A DNA stretch of 64,000 nucleotides. It comes from Verrucomicrobiaceae bacterium (lineage in GTDB: Bacteria; Verrucomicrobiota; Verrucomicrobiia; Verrucomicrobiales; Akkermansiaceae). The position numbers were made by a program, and so were the translations under genes. The DNA lies in assembly GCA_027485615.1 (NCBI GenBank), contig JAIXQS010000144.1, positions 104,894 to 168,893 of the forward strand. The letters are read 5' to 3'. The notes under the pieces were generated by a model. It saw only the letters and a program-made list of their open reading frames with translations. It was not told where the DNA came from and did no database searches. Positions 53,601-62,800 of the stretch are shown here, one piece after another; positions within the stretch are counted from its first letter, which is position 1, and each line of letters begins with the position of its first letter.

Positions 53601-54663
53601 AGGTGTGGCCCCAGGTGCCGGCCTTGCTCTGGCCCATGGCGGCCTCGATGGCATATTTGCGGAGGGCGGGGAGAACGTATTCATCGCCGGTGGCATCATA
53701 ATAGAGTGCGCAGTTCAGGCCGACGAAGCCGTGGTGCCATGTTTGGTAGCCTTTGTAGCCCTTGTAGCCGGGCTCGAACATGGCGCCTATGGGCTGGGTG
53801 GGTGGCTGCCACGGGCAGTTGGGGCTGCGCACCCATTGTTTGACGAGCTCGCGGTGCTCGGGTTTTCCGGAGGCGACGAGACCCATGGCTTCGATGACGC
53901 CGCCTTTGCCGCTGCCCGGCTTTTTCGGATCGACGATGAAGCGCTTTTCAAGGGACTTCCATGCGTCTTCAAGGATCTGTTTGGTCTTCGGGCAATCGTA
54001 GGGAGCGGAATCGGCGTATTCGGGGAAGGTGCGCAGCTTCAGCTCCACTTCGAGGGTGCTGGGATCGAGGGGAAATTTATCGAGATCCATGTTTTTGACC
54101 TCTTCCTTGCGGGCTTCCTCAGGTTTCCAGTCGTAAAGGGAGTCGTCGCCTTCGGCTTCGTTGATGAGCTTTTCGATATCGGTTCCGGCGATGTTCTTGG
54201 CACCGGTGCGGGCGGGGTAGTTCTTATCGCGCCAGACCTGGAAGGTGATTTTGCCGGCGTTGACCTCGCGTTCGGCTTCGATGATGGCGTTGCCGATGGT
54301 GATGCCGAGGTTGCCGCCGGCTTGGAATTTGACGCCGTTGATGCCGGTGATGACATCGCCGGGAAGGAACTTGCCCTCGGCGGGAGAGCCTTTGATGGTG
54401 CCTTGGACGAGGAGCTGGTCGCCCACGGCGCCGCCGGACATGAAGCAGGAAATGCCGGTGGGGCCGAGATGGTAGAGATAGGGTTTGTTCTTGGATGGCG
54501 GCAGTCCTTCGCCCTTGGTGAGATCGGGGAGGTTTTCGGGGCGAAGGGTTTCCTCCACAACGTCGCCGCCTTTCTCGATGGCTTCCTGTTGCTCGGGAGT
54601 GACCTCGCGTTCATCGGCGAAAAGGAGGCAGGTAAACGAGAGGAAAAGGAAGAGGGGTTTCAT
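50698..54663 (-). CDS. Giant secreted PDZ/HEAT-repeat protein (DUF6288-type)
   Basis: A 1321-residue protein from the ATG at 54661-54663, with a signal peptide (KPLFLFLSFTCLLFADE). Residues about 75-150 form a PDZ-like domain (GTIKGSPAEGKFLPGDVITG, INGVKFQAGG). Residues 230-640 form a helical toroid-like part with many His, Trp and Tyr (GYQTWHHGFVGLNCALYYDA, NPGYGALNAAGNRCFFLIAL). From about 650 onward HEAT-like repeats dominate (LVELLSHENARYRHGALFAI, LVELLEAEALQDLIPYLG). The layout matches the DUF6288 family found mainly in Planctomycetes and Verrucomicrobia; no reaction is known. It overlaps the upstream gene by 4 bases and is the last gene of the ExbB/DUF4159 cluster. Confidence 0.82.
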   Translation of the reverse strand: MKPLFLFLSFTCLLFADEREVTPEQQEAIEKGGDVVEETLRPENLPDLTKGEGLPPSKNKPYLYHLGPTGISCFMSGGAVGDQLLVQGTIKGSPAEGKFLPGDVITGINGVKFQAGGNLGITIGNAIIEAEREVNAGKITFQVWRDKNYPARTGAKNIAGTDIEKLINEAEGDDSLYDWKPEEARKEEVKNMDLDKFPLDPSTLEVELKLRTFPEYADSAPYDCPKTKQILEDAWKSLEKRFIVDPKKPGSGKGGVIEAMGLVASGKPEHRELVKQWVRSPNCPWQPPTQPIGAMFEPGYKGYKGYQTWHHGFVGLNCALYYDATGDEYVLPALRKYAIEAAMGQSKAGTWGHTFAYPSFNGGKFHEMNPGYGALNAAGNRCFFLIALAKKLGVEHPEIDAAIARAHKFFGSYVDQGAIPYGDHAAADTDDSNGKNAGTAFAMKLIGDDYAAKYFAMMSAHASFTPRGGHAHDYHTQWSSWAATLCGPEIRTMAERNMRWRRTLCRMYDGSFVYHSPTEKYGTLRDPTATEIFNQAVILKQTLITGKDLDEKLYPDERETKQFLASAYAQFNNDHLKNIAGKPWMERSTDELFDLLDIFMPKARKLVAAELAKRLQAGESAILPRLVELLSHENARYRHGALFAIATCGNDTVLSNLAKITPLLNDPKDFVRITAVDTISKASSDAEIQLALLQAAVADRTALAPNSVRNAIQNSLSKSEAAVSKTPFQADIDEALVTRALTNLILEETGGGPFVGSKVGVWDKDTVIRLAGPLTFIAEEEQVYDQMFGARNAAAQKMLGKFGYLEAIQTNAHRIRIKAEIPRRIRAESGFKDPLANPAVVAKSPGAFSDLADEIKAILIDNPIEEISVKDESTNWVEVKSPLVEVLRTIEANKTPVSLPSIAEDSRLLFRKELDAADGTGAKTKLCRAALADPESKHTFRQIAAMDALVELLEAEALQDLIPYLGSDYWRIRDHSRTLAANLVKSGAGSALIARFADVRIPDSQAGILVVLATAKHAPGTALAREALKHESPQVRAEALRTYASLAGTSSIPDILAHLTTATEPADVQGCEDALSPFCEDPATAATLRDAILKTKSATPPDAQATMFYLLARVGDSQSLAALKKLAEKDDARTLADVAAAISYSPSREADKLMLDLAAANPKRAAIIAPHSVRRMVIGPKGYGDITGAQSIDFADAMLKINLEPRIVKLLGSIHEARALTTLMYCLEKGVSSAAESLIANAEGMDKLSPSDSKIAAKALQDVIEYIEVTRLRGGIKAHMDKDDNYTGWKALQARAGKVLLKIHKPETAPIPTFEGLDLDR

Positions 54664-55811
54664 GGGCGTGAGTCGTTGCAGAGCAGGAGGGAAAATCCGG
54701 TGGAACTTGCGAGGCGTTCGAAGGTGGTGAGGTCTTGTTTGCTCGGCGGCTGGTCGAGATTCCAAACGAGGTGGACGTTGTGGCGGGTGCTGGCGCGGGA
54801 GGTTTTTCGGAGTTCGAGCTGCCTGAGGATCTCGGCAAAGAGGGTTTGGGCGTGGGGAGGGGAACCAACTACGAAGCAACTGCGTCCATACCAGAGGGAC
54901 TCGAAAACGAAGCTATCGGAAATGCGGTCGCCCTGAACGCGGAGGAGGTCGATGGGGCGGCTGGATTTTCCGAGAGTTGGAAAACTCTCGGGCAGTGTGG
55001 AGGCATCCTTCGTGAAGCAGACGAAGGCATCACCGCGGCGGGCGAGATGGGCGAGCTCATCGGTGAGAGTGCGGCGGGGCTTTTCGGGACGCGTGACGAC
55101 GGCGGGCAGCGGGGTGAAGGAGTTTCTCCATGCGGCGGGCAGCGGCAGGGGAAAAGCGGCTTGGGAGTAGGAGTTGGCGCGCGCGAGGTAATCGACGATG
55201 AGGATGATGGCGCCCAACAGGATCACGTAGAGCGAGGCGTTGAGGTTGATCGAGTTCAGTCGCTGTGCGGCGGCGACGTGAGCCTCCGACATGAATATGG
55301 GCGGGCGTGTTTCCTTTTCCTCAGGCAGGGCATCGGTGGAAAGGCGTTTGGTGGGTTCCTCGCCGCCGAGCATGTCCTCGAGATCGTCGCTTTCCTGGTC
55401 GGCATCGCCGCGAGATTTTTTCCGGTTCTTCCACGCGGGATCTTTCGATTCATCGAGGCTTTCCAGATACTTGCGGTCGGACTCATCCATGCCGGCCTTG
55501 TCGATGAAATCCTCGGCTCCGTCTTCGGCGAAACGGATGTCGGCGACCTCGCCACCGCGCGCATCCTCGACGGCCTTGCGTTTCGCGGCCTCCTGCATGA
55601 TGGCATCCGGGGAGGTATGGTTTACCTCGGCTTGGATGCGGCTGACGTGGCTGCGGGAGTTGATTGCGGCGAGGCCGAAAGCGATGACAGCAAGGGCGAG
55701 AGCCGACCAGCCCGGCGCCTTGATGCGGCGGCGCAGGAGCCAAAGCAGCGGCACGGCGAGCCATAGGAGCACGCTGAGGTAGCCTAGGATGCTGAAGGAG
55801 TTCGGGTTCAT
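54660..55811 (-). CDS. Membrane protein of unknown function in the DUF4159 cluster
   Basis: A 383-residue protein starting at one of two adjacent ATGs (55814 or 55811), next to the stop of the DUF4159 gene. Spans are predicted at about residues 7-24 (GYLSVLLWLAVPLLWLL), 31-47 and 190-210 (LNASLYVILLGAIILIVDYL). Between them is a charged, partly disordered region rich in Asp, Glu and Lys. The C-terminal 150 residues are soluble, with alpha/beta character (PIDLLRVQGDRISDSFVFES). I do not recognise the family. Overlaps on both sides indicate coupled translation with DUF4159 and the PDZ/HEAT gene. Confidence 0.72.
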   Translation of the reverse strand: MNPNSFSILGYLSVLLWLAVPLLWLLRRRIKAPGWSALALAVIAFGLAAINSRSHVSRIQAEVNHTSPDAIMQEAAKRKAVEDARGGEVADIRFAEDGAEDFIDKAGMDESDRKYLESLDESKDPAWKNRKKSRGDADQESDDLEDMLGGEEPTKRLSTDALPEEKETRPPIFMSEAHVAAAQRLNSINLNASLYVILLGAIILIVDYLARANSYSQAAFPLPLPAAWRNSFTPLPAVVTRPEKPRRTLTDELAHLARRGDAFVCFTKDASTLPESFPTLGKSSRPIDLLRVQGDRISDSFVFESLWYGRSCFVVGSPPHAQTLFAEILRQLELRKTSRASTRHNVHLVWNLDQPPSKQDLTTFERLASSTGFSLLLCNDSRP

Positions 55812-57421
55812 CATTTCTTCTTCGAGATCGCGTCGTTCCACTGGTTGAACGCGTAATAGACGAGGTTGACGCCGAGGTTCATGGCAGCATCGCGCATCTC
55901 GGGGGTCACGTCGGTGTAGCCCTGGGATTTCCACGCGCCGTTCATGTCGCCGGGGTGGTAGAAAGCTACCCAGCGGCCTTCGTGCTTGATGCCGAGGGCG
56001 CGGCGGCCGCCAAGCTGCCAGAAGGGCGGCGCGCCGTTCGGGAAAGTGTAGGGCACCTGGTAGAGCATGTCGTCATCGGCGATGTCGATGAGCGGCTTGT
56101 CAGGGAACACGCGGCGGATTTCGCGCATGAAGGAGTTGTGGAAAGTGACCGAGCCGGCGTCGGCGATTAGCATGCCGCCGTTGAGGCAGTAATCGCGCAG
56201 GATCTTCGCATCGGTGGTGGTGAGATTGCCCATGTCGGCATCGCCGGTGAGGAAGACGAAGGGCGGGAAGCCGTCCTTGGGATATTTTTTCAGCAGCGCG
56301 ATGGAATGGCTTTCGCCCTTGTTGGCGATTTTCTTGAAGCCGGTGGCTTGGGCGAAGGCGCGGAGGAAATTGATGTCGGCGTTGGACTCGTCCATGCCGT
56401 CGTCCCAGCCCGCGCCTTTGTGTTCGAGGCGGATGAAGCGGATCTTGTAATTATCCATGCCTTCCGGCCAACCGCCCTCCTTGCCGCCCCCCTTGCCCAT
56501 CTTGCCGGACTTGGCGTTGTTCGCCGCATAGGTGGCTTGGGTTTGTTCCTCCATCACCTGGTCGACCTGGGAGTCGTCGAGATCGGGCACTTCGTAGATG
56601 ATCGCAGAGTTCGGGCGCAGGCTGAGGGTCTGCTTCTTTTTCTTCTTCGGCTTCACCATCTTGACCATGGCGACGACGGGGTTTCCGCTGCCTTTCGGCA
56701 CCTTGTATGCCTCCACGCAGCCGCCGAGGCTCATGATCCACGGGATGAGCACAAGAATGACGAGGTGGGTAAGGGTGCTGAGATAAAGACTGCGACGATT
56801 CCGGGGATCACGGCCATGGGTGCGGATGTCCTCGAGCACACGGTCACCGACCATTGCGATACCCTCTTCACGCGTGAAGGCGGCGTAAACCGAACGACTG
56901 CGCAGCATGACGTGCGTCCACGCCGCGAAGACCGCGGTCGCGAGAACCGGCCATGCGATGCTCCACCATAGTTTAATGATGGTGGCATTGTTCTGGATCC
57001 CGCCATCCACCAGGAGTTGGTTATCGAGAATGGAGAAACACGCCCGCCATGTTACCCAGAGAAAAAATCCAACGACCAAATACACGGCAAGCAGAGGCAC
57101 GCGAAGTACATGCCATGTAATGCGACTGCGGAAAAATCCAGCAACACCTGCCGCTGAGCAAAGGATGGCCAGAAGGCCGAGGAGTTGGAACGCCAGCTTG
57201 AGTGACGAATCCGTGTGGCTTTGCTGGAAAAGTATCTGTATTTCCGCATTGCGCGAAAGGAAGGCCGCCAGTGCTGGTGGCAACCAAAAATAAGCTGCGC
57301 CAGACAAGGCCGCAATGGATGCAACCGCGATCGTTACCACGCGCGCCTTGAAAGCAGACGGATTCGTTGGAATCTCGTCCACTGTCACGGTGGGTATGGT
57401 GGTATATGAATCGCGGATCAT
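55811..57421 (-). CDS. Five-span membrane protein with C-terminal DUF4159 domain
   Basis: A 536-residue protein. Five spans lie at about residues 28-47, 75-97, 108-130, 148-172 and 214-236. A Lys-rich linker (KMVKPKKKKKQTLSLRPNS) and a Gly/Lys-rich stretch near 305-315 lead into the DUF4159 domain at about 325-536, with IRFIRLEHKGAGWDDGM, PFVFLTGDADMGNLTTTDAK and MLIADAGSVTFHNSFMREIR as typical blocks, a glutamine-amidotransferase-like fold of unknown activity. Most DUF4159 proteins are secreted without such a membrane part. It lies 37 bp after the TonB-like gene. Confidence 0.85.
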   Translation of the reverse strand: MIRDSYTTIPTVTVDEIPTNPSAFKARVVTIAVASIAALSGAAYFWLPPALAAFLSRNAEIQILFQQSHTDSSLKLAFQLLGLLAILCSAAGVAGFFRSRITWHVLRVPLLAVYLVVGFFLWVTWRACFSILDNQLLVDGGIQNNATIIKLWWSIAWPVLATAVFAAWTHVMLRSRSVYAAFTREEGIAMVGDRVLEDIRTHGRDPRNRRSLYLSTLTHLVILVLIPWIMSLGGCVEAYKVPKGSGNPVVAMVKMVKPKKKKKQTLSLRPNSAIIYEVPDLDDSQVDQVMEEQTQATYAANNAKSGKMGKGGGKEGGWPEGMDNYKIRFIRLEHKGAGWDDGMDESNADINFLRAFAQATGFKKIANKGESHSIALLKKYPKDGFPPFVFLTGDADMGNLTTTDAKILRDYCLNGGMLIADAGSVTFHNSFMREIRRVFPDKPLIDIADDDMLYQVPYTFPNGAPPFWQLGGRRALGIKHEGRWVAFYHPGDMNGAWKSQGYTDVTPEMRDAAMNLGVNLVYYAFNQWNDAISKKK

Positions 57422-57458
57422 GCGGGTTAGCTAGGATAGAAGGAGCGGCGGTCTTGGG

Positions 57459-57947
57459 TCATTTGCCAAACAGATCCTCATCGCTGGCTTCTTCGACGGG
57501 AATGGGAGGAACCACGGGGCCTTCTGCCTTGACTTCGATTTCCTTTTCGATGGCTGCTTTGGGCTTTTCCGGTTCTCCAGCTTCCTCGGGTTGCTTCACA
57601 TCTGATGCAGCGGGATCTTTGGCGGCAGGCGGCGCGTCCTCCTTCGGTGCTGCGGGTGCGGCGCCACCGGCGATACGGGTGCTGAGGTCCTGTGGCTTGA
57701 TTCCGTGCTTGGTGGCGATGTCGCGCAAAGCCTCTGTTGCTTCGCGAGCCGCGATTTCCGTCCGCTCATTTTCGCCGAGCTTGGATGATGATTCGCCAGT
57801 GAGTGCTTTCATGAGATAGGGAATGCTGGTGCCGCATATAACGACAGCATGAACTACGACAGTGAAGATGATCACTGACTTGAAGCTGCGTCCCCGGAAG
57901 GACTGCAATAACTGGTCAGGTGTGATTTCTTGGGTGGGATTGGACAT
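57459..57947 (-). CDS. TonB-like membrane-anchored protein without TonB C-terminal domain
   Basis: A 162-residue protein. A cytoplasmic start is followed by one span at about residues 22-44 (FKSVIIFTVVVHAVVICGTS), which resembles the TonB membrane anchor with its His. The rest is periplasmic, rich in Ala, Pro, Glu and Lys (AAPKEDAPPAAKDPAAS), and the C-terminal TonB fold is missing. It directly follows two ExbD genes, where TonB-type partners are expected. It may transmit motor movement to another protein or be a short regulator. The TonB relation rests on the span and context only. Confidence 0.65.
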   Translation of the reverse strand: MSNPTQEITPDQLLQSFRGRSFKSVIIFTVVVHAVVICGTSIPYLMKALTGESSSKLGENERTEIAAREATEALRDIATKHGIKPQDLSTRIAGGAAPAAPKEDAPPAAKDPAASDVKQPEEAGEPEKPKAAIEKEIEVKAEGPVVPPIPVEEASDEDLFGK

Positions 57948-57965
57948 AATGTTGGATGGCTGGAT

Positions 57966-58385
57966 TTACTTTTCGATTTCGCCTACGGCTTCAATGATGC
58001 CACCGGCTTCGGCGATGGCTTGGAGGATGGGTTGGAAAACTTCCTTGGATTGTGACTTGTCACATTTGAACTGAACGTGACGCTGGTCGTCGGAAATGGT
58101 GTTGGTGAGCAGAGCGCGGACGCCCCATTCGACGTCCTTGGCGCTATCGACGCGATTGTTGTCGAAATAGATTTCGCCATTCTCATCGACGGTCACGTAT
58201 GCCACGACGGAGGCCTTGGTTTTCTTGACGTGCTCGGAAGTGGGCAGCGCGACTGCCAGGCTGGAGTTGTCTTTGACCGCCTCGCTGCAAACCAAGAAGA
58301 AGATGATCAGCAAGAACGCGATATCGCCCATACTCGCGACGGGTATGGGAATGGTTCTGCGTTTCTTTTTTTTCGCGCGTTTCAT
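57966..58385 (-). CDS. ExbD/TolR family protein
   Basis: A 139-residue ExbD/TolR homologue. A strongly basic start (MKRAKKKKRR) precedes a span at about residues 20-36 with the conserved Asp21 in MGDIAFLLIIFFLVCSEA. The periplasmic domain ends with AIAEAGGIIEAVGEIEK. It is the second ExbD of this module, only 3 bp after the first, and precedes the TonB-like gene by 18 bp. Two ExbD proteins with one ExbB repeat the plan of the module at 30.5-32.3 kb, but the sequences differ clearly. Confidence 0.9.
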   Translation of the reverse strand: MKRAKKKKRRTIPIPVASMGDIAFLLIIFFLVCSEAVKDNSSLAVALPTSEHVKKTKASVVAYVTVDENGEIYFDNNRVDSAKDVEWGVRALLTNTISDDQRHVQFKCDKSQSKEVFQPILQAIAEAGGIIEAVGEIEK

Positions 58386-58388
58386 GGT

Positions 58389-58778
58389 TTATTCATCTTC
58401 GACGATAGCAACCACGCCGCCGTTGGCGCTAATGGCAGAGAGTGCTTGGAAATAGTTTTGGTACGGGGTGCCTTTGGCAGCCTCCAACATGATGACGCGT
58501 TTTTCACCGTCTTGGTTTGGCAGGTCGAGGGCCGCCAGGCGCTCATTGAGTTCGGCGATCTTCACGCGCTTGTCGCTGAAAAACATTTCGCCACCCCGTA
58601 AGTTGATGATGGGTGTTTTCTCTGATTTCGCCTGGGTGGATTTCTCACCGGCAGGAAGATCAGCCGTGATCGACTTCACTTTCACAAGCGTGGTCGCTAC
58701 CATGAAGTAAATGATAAGAAGGAAAGCGATATCCGAAAACGAATCGACGGGAATATCACTGGAGCGGCGTTTTTTCAC
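58389..58778 (-). CDS. ExbD/TolR family protein
   Basis: A 129-residue ExbD/TolR homologue with the span at about residues 15-32 (SDIAFLLIIYFMVATTLVKV) and the conserved Asp16 just before it. The periplasmic part includes INLRGGEMFFSDKRVKIAEL and a C-terminal ALSAISANGGVVAIV. It lies 20 bp after ExbB and 3 bp before the other ExbD, consistent with one operon and a heteromeric stator. Confidence 0.9.
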   Translation of the reverse strand: MKKRRSSDIPVDSFSDIAFLLIIYFMVATTLVKVKSITADLPAGEKSTQAKSEKTPIINLRGGEMFFSDKRVKIAELNERLAALDLPNQDGEKRVIMLEAAKGTPYQNYFQALSAISANGGVVAIVEDE

Positions 58779-58798
58779 TTGGGTTTAGCTTTTTGGCC

Positions 58799-59443
58799 TT
58801 AGTGATTCGTCAGGATAAATTCCACCAACTCGCAGGTGCTTTCTTCGATTTCGAGTTCGATTTCATCCGACCAGCGGAAAAAGACGCTTTGCGGGATGAC
58901 GGCAGCGAGAGCGATGAGAAGGCCTGCTGCTGTCGTTATCAGGGCTTCTGCGATACCGTTTGCAACGGCGCCGCCACCGCCACCGGTGCTGCCAGCCTCC
59001 GCAAGGCCTGCGAAGGAAGCAATCATACCCGTTACGGTTCCGGTCATGCCGAGGAGTGGTGCAGCCATGCCGATCGTGGTCAGGACATCAAGGCGCTTGC
59101 TGACCACGCTCATCGCCTGGGCGCTGTAGTCCTGCATGACCTGGGCGACTACCAGACGCATGGTCTCGGTGCTCTCGTTTTTACCAAGCAGCTGCTTGTA
59201 TGAGCGGAGCCCCGCAAGAAGAACAGATGCGACCGGGCCGCCGGCGGCTTCACATTCGCTGATGGCACCCGAAACGTTTTTTTCGTTCAGACGCGCCTGT
59301 ACCTTGGCGCGAAGGGAGCGGATGTCGATGCGACGGTTCTCTCGGAAAGAAAACCAGCGGTCATACACAACGGCGATAGCAACAAGGCTGCACAACATGA
59401 GGGGAATCATCAGAGGCCCGCCTAAAAGGAGTTGTTCGATCAT
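58799..59443 (-). CDS. ExbB/TolQ/MotA family proton channel
   Basis: A 214-residue inner-membrane protein of typical short ExbB length. Spans are at about residues 10-28 ([20 protein letters not shown]), 115-140 ([20 protein letters not shown], diagnostic helix) and 160-182 ([20 protein letters not shown]). Unlike the ExbB at 31.5 kb it has no signal-like extension. With the two following ExbD proteins it should form a proton-driven stator. The small PH-like gene lies 31 bp upstream. Confidence 0.92.
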   Translation of the reverse strand: MIEQLLLGGPLMIPLMLCSLVAIAVVYDRWFSFRENRRIDIRSLRAKVQARLNEKNVSGAISECEAAGGPVASVLLAGLRSYKQLLGKNESTETMRLVVAQVMQDYSAQAMSVVSKRLDVLTTIGMAAPLLGMTGTVTGMIASFAGLAEAGSTGGGGGAVANGIAEALITTAAGLLIALAAVIPQSVFFRWSDEIELEIEESTCELVEFILTNH

Positions 59444-59474
59444 ATTTTTGAGGTGTGGTTAGTAAGAGTGGTTA

Positions 59475-59801
59475 TTAATTTGTTAGCTTATCAATCACGT
59501 TAAGAGCTTCTCGTGGGGTAAGTTTGATGCGGTTCATACGCAGTGCTGTAGCGGATTCGATGACCAATTCCCCGGTGGTAGCCATGTAATCAGAGCTGTG
59601 GCAATCGGCGCGCGGGACGCGCTCCGAGTAGCGGCGGCGGGCGACGGCGAAGAGGATGAGTTCGCTGCCGGAGATGCAGAGCCAGACGGGGGTGCTGCGC
59701 CACCAGCACCCGCAGTCAATGCGCGTGCGGGTGCGGAGGAGAAGCTTCGGCTCGGCTCCGCCGGTGAGTTCCTGTAGCAGCGCTGACTCGAGTCCGTTCA
59801 T
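59475..59801 (-). CDS. Small protein, possible bacterial PH-like domain
   Basis: A 108-residue protein whose ATG (59799-59801) overlaps the stop of the giant TPR gene by 4 bases, so it is probably translated by coupling. The segment RTRIDCGCWWRSTPVWLCIS followed by GSELILFAVARRRY resembles the first strands of bacterial PH-like domains, though five Cys and Trp residues are unusual. No signal peptide is present. I do not recognise a precise family. Its conserved position between the TPR gene and ExbB suggests it belongs to the module. Confidence 0.66.
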   Translation of the reverse strand: MNGLESALLQELTGGAEPKLLLRTRTRIDCGCWWRSTPVWLCISGSELILFAVARRRYSERVPRADCHSSDYMATTGELVIESATALRMNRIKLTPREALNVIDKLTN

Positions 59802-62800
59802 CGGTTTTTCCTGCTTTCCTTGAGGGATTCGATCATGCGTTCGCGGGCTTCGTTTTCCTCCGCTACGAGTTTCTCGAAGGCGGGGTCGGCGAGGCGACCG
59901 CGGGCGTATTTCGCCCAGACGCTGTCGGGGAAATCGAAGGTGACGCGACGGTAGGTTTCGTAGGCGATGCCCATGGCTTCGCCGCGGCCTCTCCAGTTGT
60001 CCTCGGACATGAGACCGGCGTGGCGTTCCTGGCTGATGCCGCTCCAATAAAGGGATTGCGAGCGGACTTCACGATCGTCGTAGTTTTCGTTGGCGTGGAC
60101 GGTGGTGAAGAGCTTGATGGCTTTGGTATACTGGTGGGCGCGCATGTAGTTCTGCCCGGCGCGCAGACCGGCAAGACCGGCGAGCGGATCATCGGGGAAA
60201 CGCTGCTGGAGTTTCGAGAAGACCATCGCGGCGTTGAGGAACTCCGGGTAGGAAAGCTGGTCGAGGCGGAGGACTTCGGCCTTGGTGGCGTCGTCGGCTT
60301 TTTCGCGCAGCGGGTCGGCCTGCTGTTTGAAGGCAAGGCCGGTTTGCTGGAAATATGCGCCGAGACGGGACATCACCGAGGGAAGGAGTTCGTGGTTCGG
60401 GTATTTGTAGGCGAGCTTCACGTATTCCTCAACGGCGTTTTCCGTCTCGCCCATTTTCTCATAAACGAGGGCGGTCTTGAACTGCGCCTTGGGGGCGAAC
60501 TCGGTATCGGGATAGTCGCTGGGGATTTTCGAGAAGCGGGCGAGGGCGTCCTGGTACATCGGGAGCTTGGCTTCGTCGTTTTTCGAGAGATCGGCATATT
60601 CCTGGGCGAGGTTGCCTAACAGGTATTCGGCGTGGGCGCGGAGGTCGTCGTCGTTGTGGGTGGCGATGGCCTCGGCGAGGAGCTTGCGGGCTTGTGCGAT
60701 CTCGCGGCGGGCGAGGCTTTCCTGTTCGAGCTCGCGGTGTTTTTTGGCGAGCTCGAAGTAGCACTCGGCGAGGGTGAAGCTGGTGCGGACGGCCATTTCA
60801 TCGCCGGTGAAGCGCTTGCTGAACGGCTCGATGAAACCGTTGGCACCCTTGTTGACCTTAAGTTTAAGGGATTGGGCTTCGTCTTTGATGCCGTAGGAAA
60901 TCTCCACGTCGTCGCCGTAGCGGACGGGGAAACCGTTGAGGGCTACCGGCGGGAGCTTGGCAGGGAGCTTGGCAGGGGCGTAGCTGATCGCGAAGGCGGA
61001 TTTGAAAACGCCGCTGTGGGCTTCGGTCTCCTGGACTTCGTAGGAAGTTGAGGCGCCGCTGGTGGCTTTCAGGGTGACGGTGGCGGTGTCGCGATCCGCA
61101 CTGCGGTCGAGGCCGCGGTCGATGAGCCGGAGGTGGATCTTCTCGCCGACGAAGGCTTTTGTCAGGGGTTCTGAATAACCGGCGTCCATCACATCGAGGA
61201 ACGGATGGCTTTCGACGCGGAAGCTGGCGGTGATCCATTTCACGGCATCGGCCTTGTCCTTGTATGGGTAACCGACGTGGATGATGTCGCCGACTTTCAC
61301 CGCGAGGCCGTCGGGGAGGGAGGATTCGGGAAGGTCTTCGGCGGACTTGGTGGCGAAGCTGCGGTCGGGCGTTTCACCGAGGATGAGCGGGATCGTGAAT
61401 GAGAAGCGGCCTTCCTCCAGCGGCGGTTCGTTGCCGGGCGCGGTGGGTGGTTGGCCGAGTTGGTATCCGTCCGGGGTGACGACCTCGGCTTTTGTCAGGG
61501 AGCCGGTGAGCTTGAGCGTTCCGGGGGCGGCGACATCGTAGGGTTCCTTGAGCGCGGTCTGTTTGGCTTTGCGTCCGGCATCGGTCTGGACGTAGGCGTT
61601 CACCGTGCTGCTGCCTGCGAGGGCGAGGTGGGGCACGACGACATCGAAGCGCACGCTGGAACCGGCGACGGCGGCGAGCGGTTTCGTTGGATCGGTGTGT
61701 TCGAAATTCAGGGCGCGGCGCGGCGGGACGACTTCCGGTGCGGCGGTGCGGGTGGTGGTTTTCGGAGCGTCGGGTTTTATCGGCGGCGCGGGGAGCTGTT
61801 TGGTGGTGACGGTGTAGGCGGAGAGCGCGGGATCAGTGTAACGGGCTTGCTGGATGATGACGGTGCGCTCGGTGGGGATGCCGGGGCTGAGGTTTTCCGT
61901 GTCAAGATAGGTGGCTGTCAGGGTGCCGGCCTCGGCGACCTTGATTTCCGAGTCGCGGGCGGGTTCTCCGGTGACCGGGAAAATACGACCGAGGAAACGT
62001 CCGCTGAACTCTTCGGTTTCGACGGCTTTGATGACAGCCGTGCCGCCGGAAGTGGAGGCGATCTTGATGTCGATGACGTCCTTCTCCGGGCTGGCATCCA
62101 TGTCGGGATCGTCGATAACGATGGCGACGGCGTCATCGTAGCGGAAGCGGCGGATCGGCTCCAGCACCAGCTCGCGTCCCTCTTCGGTATCGATGTAGTT
62201 GAGGAACGAAGCGGTGACGACGGCGTCGTTGAAGGCGACGTTGAGGCGCTGTTCGAGGCGGTCGCGTTTGGGAGATGCGGTGCGCGGGTCTTCGTAGCGG
62301 ACGGTGATGTTGTCGCCGGGGAGGACTTCAAGCTGAACATTGTCGCGCAGCTCCATGAAATCGCGGGCGACGGGGAGAAGCGCTTTTCCTTCCCTGTTAG
62401 AGAGCGTGACCTTTTTGATGGTAGGGGCGACGCCGTCGAAACCATTGATGACAAGGCGGACGAGGCGGGCGCGAGTCTGGTCGCCGAAGGCGATGTTCAT
62501 CATATTACCGGCGGGCGCAAGTGTCGCCGGTTGGGGCAGTGATTTTTTCAGGTCATCGGGAAACGTGGCGGGATCGAACATCGCATCCGGGCAAGGGATG
62601 AGGTCGGCTTTGCCGGGTTCGTCGCAGAGGAGGGCGGGTTTCGCTGCGAGCAACTGGCCGCGTCCATCGTTGCGCCAGATCTGGATTTCGTGGAGACCGG
62701 GCGGGAGCTCGCGTTCGATGAGGAGCGGGTTCTCGGCATCTTCGGCGGCGGGCGTGCCGTTGAGGAGGAAGATCGTGTTGCCGTCATTGGGGAAACCGGT

